A stretch of 64,000 nt of DNA from Nitrobacteraceae bacterium AZCC 1564. Lineage in GTDB: Bacteria > Pseudomonadota > Alphaproteobacteria > Rhizobiales > Xanthobacteraceae. This document shows, one piece after another, positions 27,094-36,379 of this stretch. The stretch spans positions 5,781,001 to 5,845,000 of the forward strand of contig JBAGRR010000001.1 in the NCBI GenBank assembly GCA_036924835.1. The letters are read 5' to 3'. Positions within the stretch are counted from its first letter, which is position 1; each line of letters starts with the position of its first letter. Under the pieces are notes generated by a model. The model did no database searches and was not told where the DNA came from. It saw only the letters and a list, made by a program, of their open reading frames with translations. Made by a program: the position numbers and the translations under genes.

Positions 27094-27852
27094 TTATCCC
27101 TCCGGTACGAAACCCTCAAAGATCATCTGATCGGCGTGTCGTGCAGCGCGGGCGCGTTGCTCCGGGGTTCGCACGGTCCATGTCAACAGCGCGCAGCCGA
27201 AGACATTGCGTGCGATCCAGGGGGCAGGCGCGGGCAGGTCGTTGACCCAGTACGCCACGAAATGCGGCCGTGTGCTGAGCGCGTGACGCAGGCCCATCAT
27301 GCCGCGGATCTTTTCGGGAGGGAGCAGCTTCCACTCGCCGTCTTTGTAATAGCGTTCGGCGACGATGCCGCGCGGCAGATAGGGCAACAAGTCGCGGATC
27401 GCCACGACCTGATCGGGATCGAACGACATCGCTACGACCGGATTGCGGTAGGACTCAAGAACCTGCGCCATGCGGCCGACCAGCTTGCGGTCGCCATTGA
27501 AGCGGCTCTTGACCTCCAGCACCAAGGGAACGCGTCCATCGACGCGTTCGCAGAGGTCGCTGAGTGTCATCATGCGTTCCGGAGTGTGCTTGAACGCAAC
27601 CTGCTTGAGCTCGTCCGCGGTGAGCGAAAGCAGTTCACCGCTGCCTTGCGTGAGGCGGCCGAGCTCATAGTCATGGTGCACCATCGCTTCGCCATCTGCA
27701 GAGAGTTGCAGATCGACTTCGATGGCGAAATTGCCGGCAATCGCGGCGTCGATCGCCGACGGCATGTTCTCGATAATGCCTTGCGCGCGATCGTGCAGGC
27801 CGCGGTGGGCAACTGGCCGTGCGGTCAACCAGTCCGGCGCTCGTGAGGCCAT
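27094..27852 (-). CDS. glycerophosphodiester phosphodiesterase
   Basis: 252 residues, TIM-barrel GDPD family. The active-site signature VAHRGLHDRAQGIIENMPSA (His-Arg, about residues 15-34), then AIEVDLQLSADGEAMVHHDYEL with the metal-binding Glu/Asp and catalytic His, and PLVLEVKSRF. No signal peptide, so cytoplasmic: it hydrolyses glycerophosphodiesters to glycerol-3-phosphate and alcohol. It begins 5 bases after the ridA stop on the same strand, so the two genes form an operon. Confidence 0.9.
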   Translation of the reverse strand: MASRAPDWLTARPVAHRGLHDRAQGIIENMPSAIDAAIAGNFAIEVDLQLSADGEAMVHHDYELGRLTQGSGELLSLTADELKQVAFKHTPERMMTLSDLCERVDGRVPLVLEVKSRFNGDRKLVGRMAQVLESYRNPVVAMSFDPDQVVAIRDLLPYLPRGIVAERYYKDGEWKLLPPEKIRGMMGLRHALSTRPHFVAYWVNDLPAPAPWIARNVFGCALLTWTVRTPEQRARAARHADQMIFEGFVPEG

Positions 27853-27857
27853 CGGAA

Positions 27858-28325
27858 TTAGGACACCTCGAAGATTGCTTCCACTTCCACTGCAGCATCG
27901 GCGGGGAGGGCGGCGACGCCAACCGTGGTGCGGGCATGGCGGCCCTTTTCGCCGAATACTTCAACCATCAGGTCAGATGCGCCGTTGAGCACCTTCGGTC
28001 CCTCAAGGAAGTCGGGGGTGGCGTTGACAAAGCCGCCGAGGCGGACCACGCGTGCCACCTTGTCGAGATCTCCGAGCGCCATCTTCACCTGCGCCAGGAG
28101 ATTGATCGCGCAGCCGCGAGCCGCAGCGACACCTTGCTCCATGGTCACGCCGGCGCCTAGCTTGCCCTTGGCGATGAGCTTGCCTTCGGGATTGTTGCAG
28201 ACCTGTCCGGAAACAAAGAGCAGATTTCCGGTGCGGACAAAGCCGACATAGTTCGCCACCGGCGCGTTGGGCTGATGCAGTGTGATGCCCATCGTGCTCA
28301 GTTTCTGCTCGATCGTTCCTGCCAT
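27858..28325 (-). CDS. RidA family (YjgF/YER057c/UK114) protein
   Basis: 155 residues. The family core is LFVSGQVCNNPEGKLIAKGK, QGVAAARGCAINLLAQVK, LGDLDKVARVVRLGGFVN and HARTTVGVAALPADAAVEVEAIFEV. The last region holds the conserved arginine that contacts substrate in the RidA active site. This longer branch (about 150 residues, RidA-related RutC-like subgroup) is less well characterised than RidA itself, which hydrolyses reactive enamine/imine intermediates. ATG 28325 chosen (MAGTIEQKL). Upstream member of the ridA-GDPD operon. Confidence 0.87.
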   Translation of the reverse strand: MAGTIEQKLSTMGITLHQPNAPVANYVGFVRTGNLLFVSGQVCNNPEGKLIAKGKLGAGVTMEQGVAAARGCAINLLAQVKMALGDLDKVARVVRLGGFVNATPDFLEGPKVLNGASDLMVEVFGEKGRHARTTVGVAALPADAAVEVEAIFEVS

Positions 28326-28545
28326 GTGTGTCCTCAATGCTCTGAAATGTTCGCCCGATCGAAGTGTGCCGGTTTCATGCCGATTGTGGATCGGGGTTCC
28401 ATATTTCGCCCATCATGCTGACACATGCAAGCTTGTACCCGCCGCAGTTTCACCGCTGGCAGGATTCAATAGGCGCAAGTTTGCCCCGGTTGCGGCGCAA
28501 TGTTGCGACTATTATTATTTCGAATCTTATCTTTAAGGAGACGTC

Positions 28546-29412
28546 ATGCGTCGCGCGCGCGGAATTTCAGCACTCGGTTTGCCAGTCATGATGTCTGTCA
28601 TAATGCTCGCGCCGGGCGTCGGCGCCAGCGGGGCATATGCTGCGCCCAGCGTGTCGTTTCTGGCGCATCAGGCCGTGTACGAGCTGAGCCTGAAACGGAC
28701 GCGCGGCAACGCCAACGTCAACAGCGCGCGCGGGCGAATTCTGTACAACTTCTCCGGTAGCGAGTGTGAGGGGTACACAACCGAATTCCGGCAGGTGTCT
28801 CAGCTCGACACAGGAGAAAACAAGACCACGCTGAGCGATTTGCGTTCGACCAGTTGGGAGGATGGCCAGGGCAAGAAATACACCTTCAGGGTCGACACCC
28901 GCATGAACGAAGGTGACACGACTTCGGTCGATGGCGTTGCGGAGCGCAAAGGCAATACGGTTACGGTCAAGCTGAAGCAGCCGCAGGCGAAAACCTTCAC
29001 CATTGAGGGAGCGGTATTCCCGACGGAACAGGTGAAGCGGATCATCCAGGCTGCACGTGAAGGGAAGTCGCTTCTTGAACTCGTCGTTTATGACGGGTCG
29101 GACAACGGTGAGAAGGTCTACAACACGCTCGCGGTGATCGGGCAGCCGATCCCCGGCGACAAGCCGCCTGCGGTGCCGGATGCCACCACCAACAACGACA
29201 CGTTCAAATCACAGACGCGCTGGCCGGTGACGGTCAGCTATTACGACCAGGCAACGAAGCCCGAGGCAGGTGAGCAGACGCCGGTCTACGCGATGTCGTT
29301 CGAGCTGTATGAGGACGGTGTCTCCCGCGCGCTGACGCTGGACTACAACGATTTCGTCATTGCCGGTGCGATGGACAAGATCGACGTCAAGCAAACCAAG
29401 CCTTGCAAATAA
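28546..29412 (+). CDS. eipB: cell-envelope integrity protein EipB (DUF1849)
   Basis: 288 residues. Signal peptide (LPVMMSVIMLAPGVGASGAYAA), then FLAHQAVYELSLKRTRGN and a long beta-rich body with SARGRILYNFSGSECEGYTT, DLRSTSWEDGQGKKYTF and YDGSDNGEKVYNTLAVIG. The C-terminus reads KPCK. Two cysteines, one in SECEGY and one in the C-terminal KPCK, are the disulfide pair described for EipB. EipB is a periplasmic beta-spiral protein needed for envelope integrity in Brucella. Followed immediately by a hairpin module and the convergent dinB. Confidence 0.88.
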   Translation: MRRARGISALGLPVMMSVIMLAPGVGASGAYAAPSVSFLAHQAVYELSLKRTRGNANVNSARGRILYNFSGSECEGYTTEFRQVSQLDTGENKTTLSDLRSTSWEDGQGKKYTFRVDTRMNEGDTTSVDGVAERKGNTVTVKLKQPQAKTFTIEGAVFPTEQVKRIIQAAREGKSLLELVVYDGSDNGEKVYNTLAVIGQPIPGDKPPAVPDATTNNDTFKSQTRWPVTVSYYDQATKPEAGEQTPVYAMSFELYEDGVSRALTLDYNDFVIAGAMDKIDVKQTKPCK

Positions 29413-29414
29413 GG

Positions 29415-29582
29415 CTAGTGCGGTGGATCCGACGTTCGTATCAGTAATAGGTGCAAGTCCATCATACGAACGTCAGATCCAAAACCGCACTAGAATCATA
29501 TTGCTGCTAGTGTCCCTTAGGTTCTGACATTCGTAATCGAGTGAGCTGCAAACTCATACGAATGTCAGAACCTGGACACTAG
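29415..29582 (+). mobile_element. bipartite CTAG hairpin module, types E1-F1
   Basis: Hairpin E1 (29415-29493): CTAGTGCGG end, arms GATCCGACGTTCGTAT and ATACGAACGTCAGATC, CCGCACTAG end. Linker AATCATATTGCTG (29494-29506). Hairpin F1 (29507-29582): arms GGTTCTGACATTCGTA and TACGAATGTCAGAACC. It lies exactly between the stops of the convergent eipB (29412) and dinB (29587). Confidence 0.88.
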
Positions 29583-29586
29583 CGGG

Positions 29587-30873
29587 TCACTCCGCCTTTG
29601 CTGGTCCTTCGTACGCAATGCCGCGGATGACGGCGGCATTGCCGAATTTCTTGCGCACACTGTCCATGGCCCGCTCGGCATGCGCAGAACGGCGATCCAG
29701 CAGGTTCTGGTCGTCGGCTTCGGCTCCCGGCCGCAATGCGCTGACGCCGGCGCCGATCAGGCGGAAGGCGGTGCCATCGATCTCACGGCTCAGCATTTCG
29801 CGCGCGGTACCGAAGATGCGATTGGCAAGCTGTGTGGGCACCTGAATCGACTGCGAGCGGGTGCGCTGCCGGAAGTCCGCCGTCTTCAGCTTCAGCGTGA
29901 TGGTCGTGCCGGAGAGGTCGCCGCCCTTGAGGCGGTCCGAGACCTTTTCGCAAAGCCGCCACAGGATCTTTTCCAGTGTGGCGAAATCCCGCACGTCGCT
30001 TTCCAACGTGGTTTCATTGGAAATCGTTTTCGCGCCACGGTCCGGCACCACCTTGCGTTCATCCATGCCGCGGGCAAGCCGCCACAGCCGCCGACCTTCA
30101 GGGCCGAACTGTTTCATCAGATCGGTCTCGTCGGCGCGCTGCAGATCCTTAATCAGGCGGAAGCCGCGTTGGGACAGTTTGTCCTGCGAGGCCGGACCGA
30201 CGCCATAGATGAAGCCGATAGGCTTGTCGGCCATCATCGCGGTCGCTTCCTCCGGATCGATCGCTGCGAAGCCACGCGGCTTGTCGAGATCGGAGGCCAT
30301 CTTGGCGAGAAACTTGTTCACGGACAGGCCGACCGAGATGGTGATGCCGATGTCGCGTTCGATCTGCGTGGCGAAGCGCGCCAGCACCTTGGCCGGGATC
30401 ATGCCATGCAGAAGCTCGGTGCCGCTCAAATCGAGAAACGCTTCGTCGATGGACAGCGGTTCGACCAGCGGCGTGAGCGCCAGCATCGCCTGGCGGACTT
30501 CGCGGCCGACCCGAACATACTTGGCCATGTCAGGCCGCACGACGACCGCGTCGGGGCAGAGGTCGAGCGCCTTGAACATCGGCATCGCCGATCGCACCCC
30601 ATAGGTGCGCGCGATGTAACAGGCGGCCGAGACCACGCCGCGCTTGCCGCCGCCGATGATGACCGGCTTGTCGGCGATATCCGGATTGTCGCGCTTCTCG
30701 ACGGTGGCATAGAAAGCGTCACAATCGATATGAGCGAGGGTCAACTGTCGCAACGCGCGGTGGCGGATCAGGCGAGGCGAGCCGCAGGCATGGCAACGCA
30801 TGGATCGTGCCGTGATGTCGGCGAGACAGTCGCGGCAGAACCCTGACGAACCCTCGGTGGGCCGGTCGCTCAA
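29587..30873 (-). CDS. dinB: DNA polymerase IV
   Basis: 428 residues. Y-family polymerase: [20 protein letters not shown] (steric gate and first catalytic Asp), [33 protein letters not shown] (the catalytic SIDE motif), thumb and C-terminal little finger ending in [11 protein letters not shown]. It does translesion synthesis under DNA damage. An N-terminal extension of about 45 residues carries [20 protein letters not shown], two CxxC pairs that may bind zinc. The start is TTG 30873: AGGAG lies 7 bases upstream and is formed by the end of a CTAG-type remnant at 30884. No beta-clamp motif was searched for. Confidence 0.93.
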   Translation of the reverse strand: MSDRPTEGSSGFCRDCLADITARSMRCHACGSPRLIRHRALRQLTLAHIDCDAFYATVEKRDNPDIADKPVIIGGGKRGVVSAACYIARTYGVRSAMPMFKALDLCPDAVVVRPDMAKYVRVGREVRQAMLALTPLVEPLSIDEAFLDLSGTELLHGMIPAKVLARFATQIERDIGITISVGLSVNKFLAKMASDLDKPRGFAAIDPEEATAMMADKPIGFIYGVGPASQDKLSQRGFRLIKDLQRADETDLMKQFGPEGRRLWRLARGMDERKVVPDRGAKTISNETTLESDVRDFATLEKILWRLCEKVSDRLKGGDLSGTTITLKLKTADFRQRTRSQSIQVPTQLANRIFGTAREMLSREIDGTAFRLIGAGVSALRPGAEADDQNLLDRRSAHAERAMDSVRKKFGNAAVIRGIAYEGPAKAE

Positions 30874-30883
30874 GCGTCTACTC

Positions 30884-30912
30884 CTAGTGTGGCGTCGCAA
30901 TAGGTCGGTTAT
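30884..30912. repeat. remnant of H and G type hairpins
   Basis: CTAGTGTGGCGTCGCAATA starts like the type H elements (57231, 58896) and runs into GGTCGGTTATTCG, which matches the right arm of type G (59200-59212). I read it as a collapsed H-G module. It supplies the ribosome-binding site of dinB, and its right part coincides with the last codons of the DUF3572 gene. Confidence 0.4.
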
Positions 30913-31193
30913 TCGAAGCGTGGTTCCAGCACCTCTCGCGCGTTGGCAATGGCCTGTGGCGTTAGCTCGGATTGTTCGGCAAACGCCTGCACCGTGGCAT
31001 CGTCACGCATGATGAAATCGAGCACGCCCGCCAGGAACTTCGGGTCTGAGGCCGAGGCCCGCAGGGTCTGTGGGCCGATCCCGGTCTCGGTCAGGAACAT
31101 TCCCAGGCGCTCGGGGTTTGACGCGAGGAAGGATAGTGCCTGAATCGCAACGAATTCAGCCACTTCCTGCGGGTTTGCTGAGCCCTTTTTCAT
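30909..31193 (-). CDS. DUF3572 family protein
   Basis: 94 residues, helical: [59 protein letters not shown]. This matches DUF3572, a Rhizobiales family of unknown role; a conserved position beside divK is inference from memory. It is divergent from divK (about 125 bases between starts) and upstream of dinB on the same strand. Its stop codon lies in sequence matching a type G hairpin arm, so the extreme C-terminus may have been altered. Confidence 0.85.
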   Translation of the reverse strand: MKKGSANPQEVAEFVAIQALSFLASNPERLGMFLTETGIGPQTLRASASDPKFLAGVLDFIMRDDATVQAFAEQSELTPQAIANAREVLEPRFE

Positions 31194-31317
31194 CGGGGGT
31201 ATTTGCCTTTCCGTAACTTCTGGTCTCTATTTTAGGCCATCATGCCCGAGTCATCACGGCGTGGCGAATTCTATTGGTTTATTACACGTACGGGCATTTT
31301 GGGGATTGGAGGGCAGG

Positions 31318-31683
31318 ATGGCGAAAACCGTCCTGATCGTGGAGGACAACGAGCTCAATATGAAGCTCTTTCGCGATCTGTTGGAGGCCCATGGATATGC
31401 GACGGTCGGCACACGCAACGGGGTTGAAGCGGTGGGCTTGGCGCGTGCGCATCGCCCTGATTTGATCCTGATGGATATTCAGCTTCCCGAAATTTCTGGC
31501 CTCGATGTCACACGTTCGATCAAGGCGGATGCTGAACTGCGCGCCATTCCGGTGGTCGCGGTGACGGCGTTTGCCATGAAGGGTGACGAAGAGCGCATCC
31601 GCGAAGGCGGATGCGAGGCCTATCTGTCCAAGCCGATTTCGGTTGGCAAGTTCATCGAGACCGTTCGACGGTTCATCGGTTGA
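31318..31683 (+). CDS. divK: single-domain response regulator DivK
   Basis: 121 residues, a receiver domain only. The acidic pocket is in [14 protein letters not shown] (E9/D10-type), the phosphoacceptor Asp in [19 protein letters not shown], the Thr in [16 protein letters not shown] and the Lys in [19 protein letters not shown]. The [10 protein letters not shown] and MKGDEE segments are typical of DivK, the essential cell-fate regulator that modulates DivJ, PleC and DivL and, through CtrA, the cell cycle. ATG 31318 with GGAGGGCAGG upstream is chosen over a longer frame. pleD follows after 9 bases, so they form an operon. Confidence 0.93.
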   Translation: MAKTVLIVEDNELNMKLFRDLLEAHGYATVGTRNGVEAVGLARAHRPDLILMDIQLPEISGLDVTRSIKADAELRAIPVVAVTAFAMKGDEERIREGGCEAYLSKPISVGKFIETVRRFIG

Positions 31684-31692
31684 GGAAGTGCT

Positions 31693-33066
31693 ATGTCTGC
31701 GCGTGTTCTGGTCGTCGACGACGTTGTTGCCAACGTTAAGTTGTTAGAGGCTCGTCTGTCGGCGGAATATTTCGATGTCGTGACCGCGAACTGCGGCACG
31801 CAGGCGCTCGAGATCTGCGAGCGTGCGGAATGCGACATTGTGCTGCTCGACGTCATGATGCCCGACATTGATGGCTTCGAGGTCTGCCGGCGGCTCAAGT
31901 CGAATCCGAAAACGCATTTCATTCCCGTGGTGATGGTCACCGCGCTCGATAGCCCCGCGGATCGTGTCCGCGGGCTTGATGCGGGCGCTGACGATTTTCT
32001 GACCAAACCGGTGTCGGACGTGGTCATGATCGCCCGGGTGCGTTCGCTGACGCGTCTGAAGATGATGACGGACGAACTTCGCATGCGGGCCATCACATCA
32101 CACGAGATCGGTGTGCAGGCGCCCGAACGGGAAGCCGTTGCCGATACCGGCATGGGTGGCCGCATCCTGCTCGTCGATGACCGGCCATCGTCTTACGAGC
32201 GGCTGGCGCCGGTCCTCGCATCCGAGCACAGCGTCGATGTCGAGCCGAATCCGGCGGAAGCCTTGTTCCACGCGGCTGAAGGCAACTACGATCTTCTGAT
32301 CGTGTCGCTGGGGCTGGAGAATTACGACGGCCTGCGGCTCTGCAGCCAGGCGCGTTCGTTGGAGCGCACCCGTAGCGTGCCGATTCTGGCGATCGCGGAT
32401 GCCGACAACAATTCGCGGCTGCTGCGCGGGCTTGAGATCGGCGTGAACGACTATCTGCTGCGCCCAGTCGATAAGAACGAGTTGCTCGCCCGCGCGCGCA
32501 CGCAAGTCCGCAAGCGCCGCTATACCGATCACCTGCGCGACAACGTGCAGAACTCCATCGAAATGGCGATCACCGATGCGCTCACCGGGCTGCACAATCG
32601 CCGTTACATGGAAACCCATCTTGCGACGCTCGCGGAGCAGGCGACTGCTCGCTCGAAGCCGCTGGCGCTGATGATGCTGGACATCGACTACTTCAAGTCG
32701 ATCAACGACCAGTATGGTCACGATGCTGGCGACGATGTGCTGCGGGAATTCGCGGTGCGTATCCGCAAGTCGATCCGGGGCATCGATCTTGCCTGCCGTT
32801 ATGGCGGAGAAGAGTTCGTCATCGTCATGCCTGAAACAGACCTTCATGTGGCAGGCATGGTGGCGGAACGACTGCGCCGTTCCATTGCGGGTGAACCATT
32901 CTCGATCGATAAGGGCACGAGGCGCCTCGATGTGACGATTTCGATCGGCATCGCGACGCTTGAGATCAAGGGTGAGGCGATCAGCGACGTGCTCAAGCGC
33001 GCCGATCAGGCGCTCTATCGGGCCAAGAACGACGGGCGCAACCGCGTGGTTGCGGCTGCCGCGTAA
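31693..33066 (+). CDS. pleD: diguanylate cyclase response regulator PleD
   Basis: 457 residues. First receiver domain (1-120) with VLVVDDVVANVKLLEARLSA and phosphoacceptor Asp in CDIVLLDVMMPDIDGFEV. The second receiver-like domain (about 150-270) has lost the acceptor (LLIVSLGLENYDGLRL) and serves as a dimerisation adaptor. The C-terminal GGDEF domain has CRYGGEEFVIVMPETD (active-site GGEEF) and an RxxD inhibitory site (RGID) five residues before it. It makes c-di-GMP at the pole when phosphorylated by the DivJ/PleC circuit. Co-transcribed with divK. Confidence 0.95.
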   Translation: MSARVLVVDDVVANVKLLEARLSAEYFDVVTANCGTQALEICERAECDIVLLDVMMPDIDGFEVCRRLKSNPKTHFIPVVMVTALDSPADRVRGLDAGADDFLTKPVSDVVMIARVRSLTRLKMMTDELRMRAITSHEIGVQAPEREAVADTGMGGRILLVDDRPSSYERLAPVLASEHSVDVEPNPAEALFHAAEGNYDLLIVSLGLENYDGLRLCSQARSLERTRSVPILAIADADNNSRLLRGLEIGVNDYLLRPVDKNELLARARTQVRKRRYTDHLRDNVQNSIEMAITDALTGLHNRRYMETHLATLAEQATARSKPLALMMLDIDYFKSINDQYGHDAGDDVLREFAVRIRKSIRGIDLACRYGGEEFVIVMPETDLHVAGMVAERLRRSIAGEPFSIDKGTRRLDVTISIGIATLEIKGEAISDVLKRADQALYRAKNDGRNRVVAAAA

Positions 33067-33198
33067 GTCAGCTTTGATTTGATGATTGGCTGGTTGCGCA
33101 TCCAGAGAGATGTGTGCGGCGAGCCGGGATACAGCAAATTTTTCGATACCGAGGGCATTTCCGCCGCGCGTCTTTTAGGGCGTCAAAGGCACTGATTA

Positions 33199-34932
33199 AT
33201 GATCCGTCAGTCGATCAAAAGGCAAATCGTCGGCATCGCCGTTGGGTTGATCATCCTCATGGCGATCACGTCGGTCCTGTCGATGGTGATGTCGGCGAGG
33301 GTGGCGCATTATCTTGATGAGCTGACCTCAAAATACGTTCAGGCCTACGGCCACCTCGCGCGGATGAACGTCCGCTCGCTGGAGCAGGCGCTGGCGCTGC
33401 GTCAGATGATCATTGCGAAGATGCAGTCGCCGCCTGATGACGCCACGTTTGCTGAACGTAAGAAGGTCTACGAAGCCAAGAGCACTGAGGTCGAGCGCGA
33501 GGCCGGCGGCGCGCGTGCGCTGATCAATGCGATCATTGAAGACCAGACAACAACGTCGGACAACGCCACGCTGGCGCGGCTGGACAGCCGCATCGAATCC
33601 GTGAGCACTGATATCCGTCGGTATCTCGATCAGGAGTATGACCGGTTCTTCCAGCTTCTCGAGCGCCGGGATCCTGAGGAGCTGAAGCGGTCGCTTGCTC
33701 GGATCGATGGACTTCGTGACGACTTCACCGCAAAGGTCGAGGCCATCCGCGCCGATATGTTGACGCAGGTCCGGGCGGACTCCGTCGTCACCATGGGTCA
33801 TCAGCAGCAGGCGATCGTGATCTCCGCGATCATGACCGCGCTGGCCGCCATTCTGGGGTTGGTGGTGTCCGTTCTCGTCAGCACCGGCATCACCCGGCCG
33901 GTACGGCGATTGCTGGATGGTACGCGTGCGGTGGAGGCGGGGCAGTTCGACGGGGAAATCACCGTCACCACACGGGACGAGATCGGCGAATTGACCGGCG
34001 CGTTCAATCGCATGGTCGAGCAGTTGCGTCACAACGAGCGCATCCGCGAAACCTTCGGCAAGTATATCGATCCGCAGGTGGTAAAAGGCCTGATCGATCG
34101 TCCGGCGCTGACCGCGTCCGAAGGGCAGCGGCGGGTCATGACCGTCCTGTTCTGCGATATGAAAGGGTTCACGAGCCTGAGCGAGGGCATGACGCCGCAG
34201 GGGCTCGTCAAGGTGATGAACCATTATCTGTCGACGATCACCGCGCCGATCCGAAGTCACCGAGGCATCATCGACAAATATATCGGCGACGCCGTCATGG
34301 CCTATTGGGGGCCTCCGTTCACCGAAGACAACGAGCAGGCGCAACTCGCGTGCCTCGCTGCACTCGACATGATCGATCGTATCGCAGATTTGAGGAAGGA
34401 AATTCCCGAACTACTTGGCGTTCGTCAGGTGCCCAATCAATGCGATCTGCGCATCGGCATCGCGACCGGTGAAGTCGTCGTCGGCAGCATCGGCTCCGAA
34501 TTCATGATGAGCTACACCGTGATGGGTGACACGGTGAACTTGGCCTCCCGTCTCGAAGCGGCCAACAAGATTTATGGCAGCCGCTCACTGGTCTCGAAGG
34601 CAACCATCCTCGCGGCAGGTGATGCCATCGATGTGCGCGAGATCGATCAACTGGTGCTGGTGGGACAGACGATGCCGCAACTGGTGTTCGAGATCATGGG
34701 GCGCAAAGGCGAGCTCACGCCGGAACAGCTTCAACTGCGAACGCACTACGCGGACGGGCTTGCGGCCTATCGCGCCCGGCAATGGGAAGAAGCGGCTCAG
34801 GCCTTCAATGCCGCGCTGGAGGCCGTTCCGGGCGACGGGCCATCGATGGCACTCGCTGCGCGGGTTGCAAACTTCCAGGCCAACCCGCCGGCCCACGACT
34901 GGAACGGCGCTTGGCAGCTCGACCATAAATAG
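33199..34932 (+). CDS. membrane adenylate/guanylate cyclase with HAMP domain
   Basis: 577 residues. Transmembrane helix 1 (IVGIAVGLIILMAITSVLSM, about 10-29), an extracytoplasmic helical sensor region (30-205), transmembrane helix 2 (IVISAIMTALAAILGLVVSVLVS, about 205-228), a HAMP domain (RPVRRLLDGTRAVEAGQFDG onward), then a class III cyclase: VLFCDMKGFTSLSEG (metal-binding Asp), KYIGDAVMAYWGPP, LRIGIATGEVVVGSIGS and YTVMGDTVNLASRLEAANK. The C-terminal tail resembles a TPR-like helix pair. It probably makes cAMP in response to an unknown periplasmic cue. Starts 132 bases after pleD. Confidence 0.92.
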   Translation: MIRQSIKRQIVGIAVGLIILMAITSVLSMVMSARVAHYLDELTSKYVQAYGHLARMNVRSLEQALALRQMIIAKMQSPPDDATFAERKKVYEAKSTEVEREAGGARALINAIIEDQTTTSDNATLARLDSRIESVSTDIRRYLDQEYDRFFQLLERRDPEELKRSLARIDGLRDDFTAKVEAIRADMLTQVRADSVVTMGHQQQAIVISAIMTALAAILGLVVSVLVSTGITRPVRRLLDGTRAVEAGQFDGEITVTTRDEIGELTGAFNRMVEQLRHNERIRETFGKYIDPQVVKGLIDRPALTASEGQRRVMTVLFCDMKGFTSLSEGMTPQGLVKVMNHYLSTITAPIRSHRGIIDKYIGDAVMAYWGPPFTEDNEQAQLACLAALDMIDRIADLRKEIPELLGVRQVPNQCDLRIGIATGEVVVGSIGSEFMMSYTVMGDTVNLASRLEAANKIYGSRSLVSKATILAAGDAIDVREIDQLVLVGQTMPQLVFEIMGRKGELTPEQLQLRTHYADGLAAYRARQWEEAAQAFNAALEAVPGDGPSMALAARVANFQANPPAHDWNGAWQLDHK

Positions 34933-34935
34933 CGG

Positions 34936-36237
34936 TCAGGCACGCTTCTTCGGCTCCATGGCGCCGCGTCCCTGTGTGATCAGCCGGGCGCTGCGCTGAT
35001 CGCGCGTGTAGATCCATAGCCAACTGATCGCGACGCTGAGCCGGTTGCGCACACCGATCAGGAAGTAGATGTGCGCGATGCCCCATATCCACCAGGCGAG
35101 CGAGCCGCGCAGCTTGATCCAGCCGAAATCGATCACCGCGCGGCGCTTGCCGATCTGGGCGAGGCTGCCATCGTGTTTGTAGTGGAAGGGCGCGGGCGCT
35201 TTGTCTCCGCCCAGACGCGCCTTGATGACCTGTGCCACGTAGCGCCCTTGCTGCTTGGCCGCAGGCGCAATGCCGGGCACCGGTTTGTCCTCCGGATCAT
35301 TGATGCTCACCGTATCGCCGACGGCGAAGATTTCCGGATGTCCGGGTACCGTCAGATCGGGATTGACGATCACACGCCCGGCGCGATCGAGCGGTACGCC
35401 GAGCCATTCCGCGGCAGGAGATGCTCTCACGCCGGCGGCCCAGATGATGGTTTTTGAATCCAGCTGTTTGCCGCCGCAGATCACGCCATCGGCAGTACAA
35501 TCGGAGACGGCCTGGTTGAGCACGACGTCGACACCGAGTTCTTCGAGCGAGCGCTGCGCATAGGCCGAGAGATCTTCGGCAAAACCTGCCAGCACGCGCG
35601 GTCCTGCTTCAATGAGGACAACGCGCGCCGTTCGCGTGTCGATGTTGCGAAAGTCCGGCGGCAGCGTTACCCGCGCCAATTCCGCAATCGTACCGGCGAG
35701 CTCGACGCCGGTCGGACCCGCGCCGACGATGACGAATGTCAGATACGCTGCACGGCGTTGCGGATCGCTTTCACGCTCCGCGCGCTCGAACGCATAGAGG
35801 ATGCGACGGCGGATGGTCGTCGCATCTTCAAGGGTCTTGAGGCCCGGTGCGAAGGGTTCCCATTCGTCGTGGCCGAAATAGGCGTGCCGCGCGCCGGTGG
35901 CGAGCACCAGCGTGTCGTAAGGCACGGTGCTGCCGTCATCGAGCACGACATGACGCGCCTCGGCGTTCACGCCTGTCACCGTCGCCAGCAGTGTCGTGAC
36001 TTCCGGCCGGTTGCGCAGCAGATGCCGCACCGGCCAGGCGATCTCCGACGTCGCAAGCGAGGCTGTTGCGACCTGATAGAGTAAGGGCTGGAAGAGGTGA
36101 TGATTGCGCCGGTCGATCATCGTGATGTCGGCGGCGGCTCCGGCGAGGCGGTAGACCGTCTCAAGGCCGCCGAAGCCTGCGCCAACCACAACCACACGGT
36201 GACGTGGCGTCGCGACTTTTCCGGAATCTGAAGCCAT
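34936..36237 (-). CDS. ndh: type II NADH:quinone oxidoreductase-like flavoprotein
   Basis: 433 residues. N-terminal FAD-binding GxGxxG in VVVVGAGFGGLETVYRLAG, a second dinucleotide motif VIVGAGPTGVELAGTIAELA for NAD(P)H, the flavin motif IFAVGDTVSI, and the NDH-2 C-terminal amphipathic/membrane segment LAWWIWGIAHIYFLIGVRNR. It passes electrons from NADH to quinone without proton pumping at the inner membrane. Convergent with the cyclase (stops 4 bases apart). A second, more distant homologue lies upstream at 36380. Confidence 0.88.
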   Translation of the reverse strand: MASDSGKVATPRHRVVVVGAGFGGLETVYRLAGAAADITMIDRRNHHLFQPLLYQVATASLATSEIAWPVRHLLRNRPEVTTLLATVTGVNAEARHVVLDDGSTVPYDTLVLATGARHAYFGHDEWEPFAPGLKTLEDATTIRRRILYAFERAERESDPQRRAAYLTFVIVGAGPTGVELAGTIAELARVTLPPDFRNIDTRTARVVLIEAGPRVLAGFAEDLSAYAQRSLEELGVDVVLNQAVSDCTADGVICGGKQLDSKTIIWAAGVRASPAAEWLGVPLDRAGRVIVNPDLTVPGHPEIFAVGDTVSINDPEDKPVPGIAPAAKQQGRYVAQVIKARLGGDKAPAPFHYKHDGSLAQIGKRRAVIDFGWIKLRGSLAWWIWGIAHIYFLIGVRNRLSVAISWLWIYTRDQRSARLITQGRGAMEPKKRA

Positions 36238-36379
36238 TCAGAACTCCTGTCGTAAGATCATGCGATCGGACTGGCCAGTTGGAACGACCAGCCGCAGGAC
36301 CGCATGATCGGCGTCGATCCATCATTTGTCGATGGTCGTCAGTTCCTTATCGTTCGTCTCCACGACAAAAATAGCTATC

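Noticed and set aside
29680-30846. 388-codon open frame on the plus strand opposite dinB
   Set aside because: Antisense shadow of dinB; composition is Arg/His-rich without domain signals.
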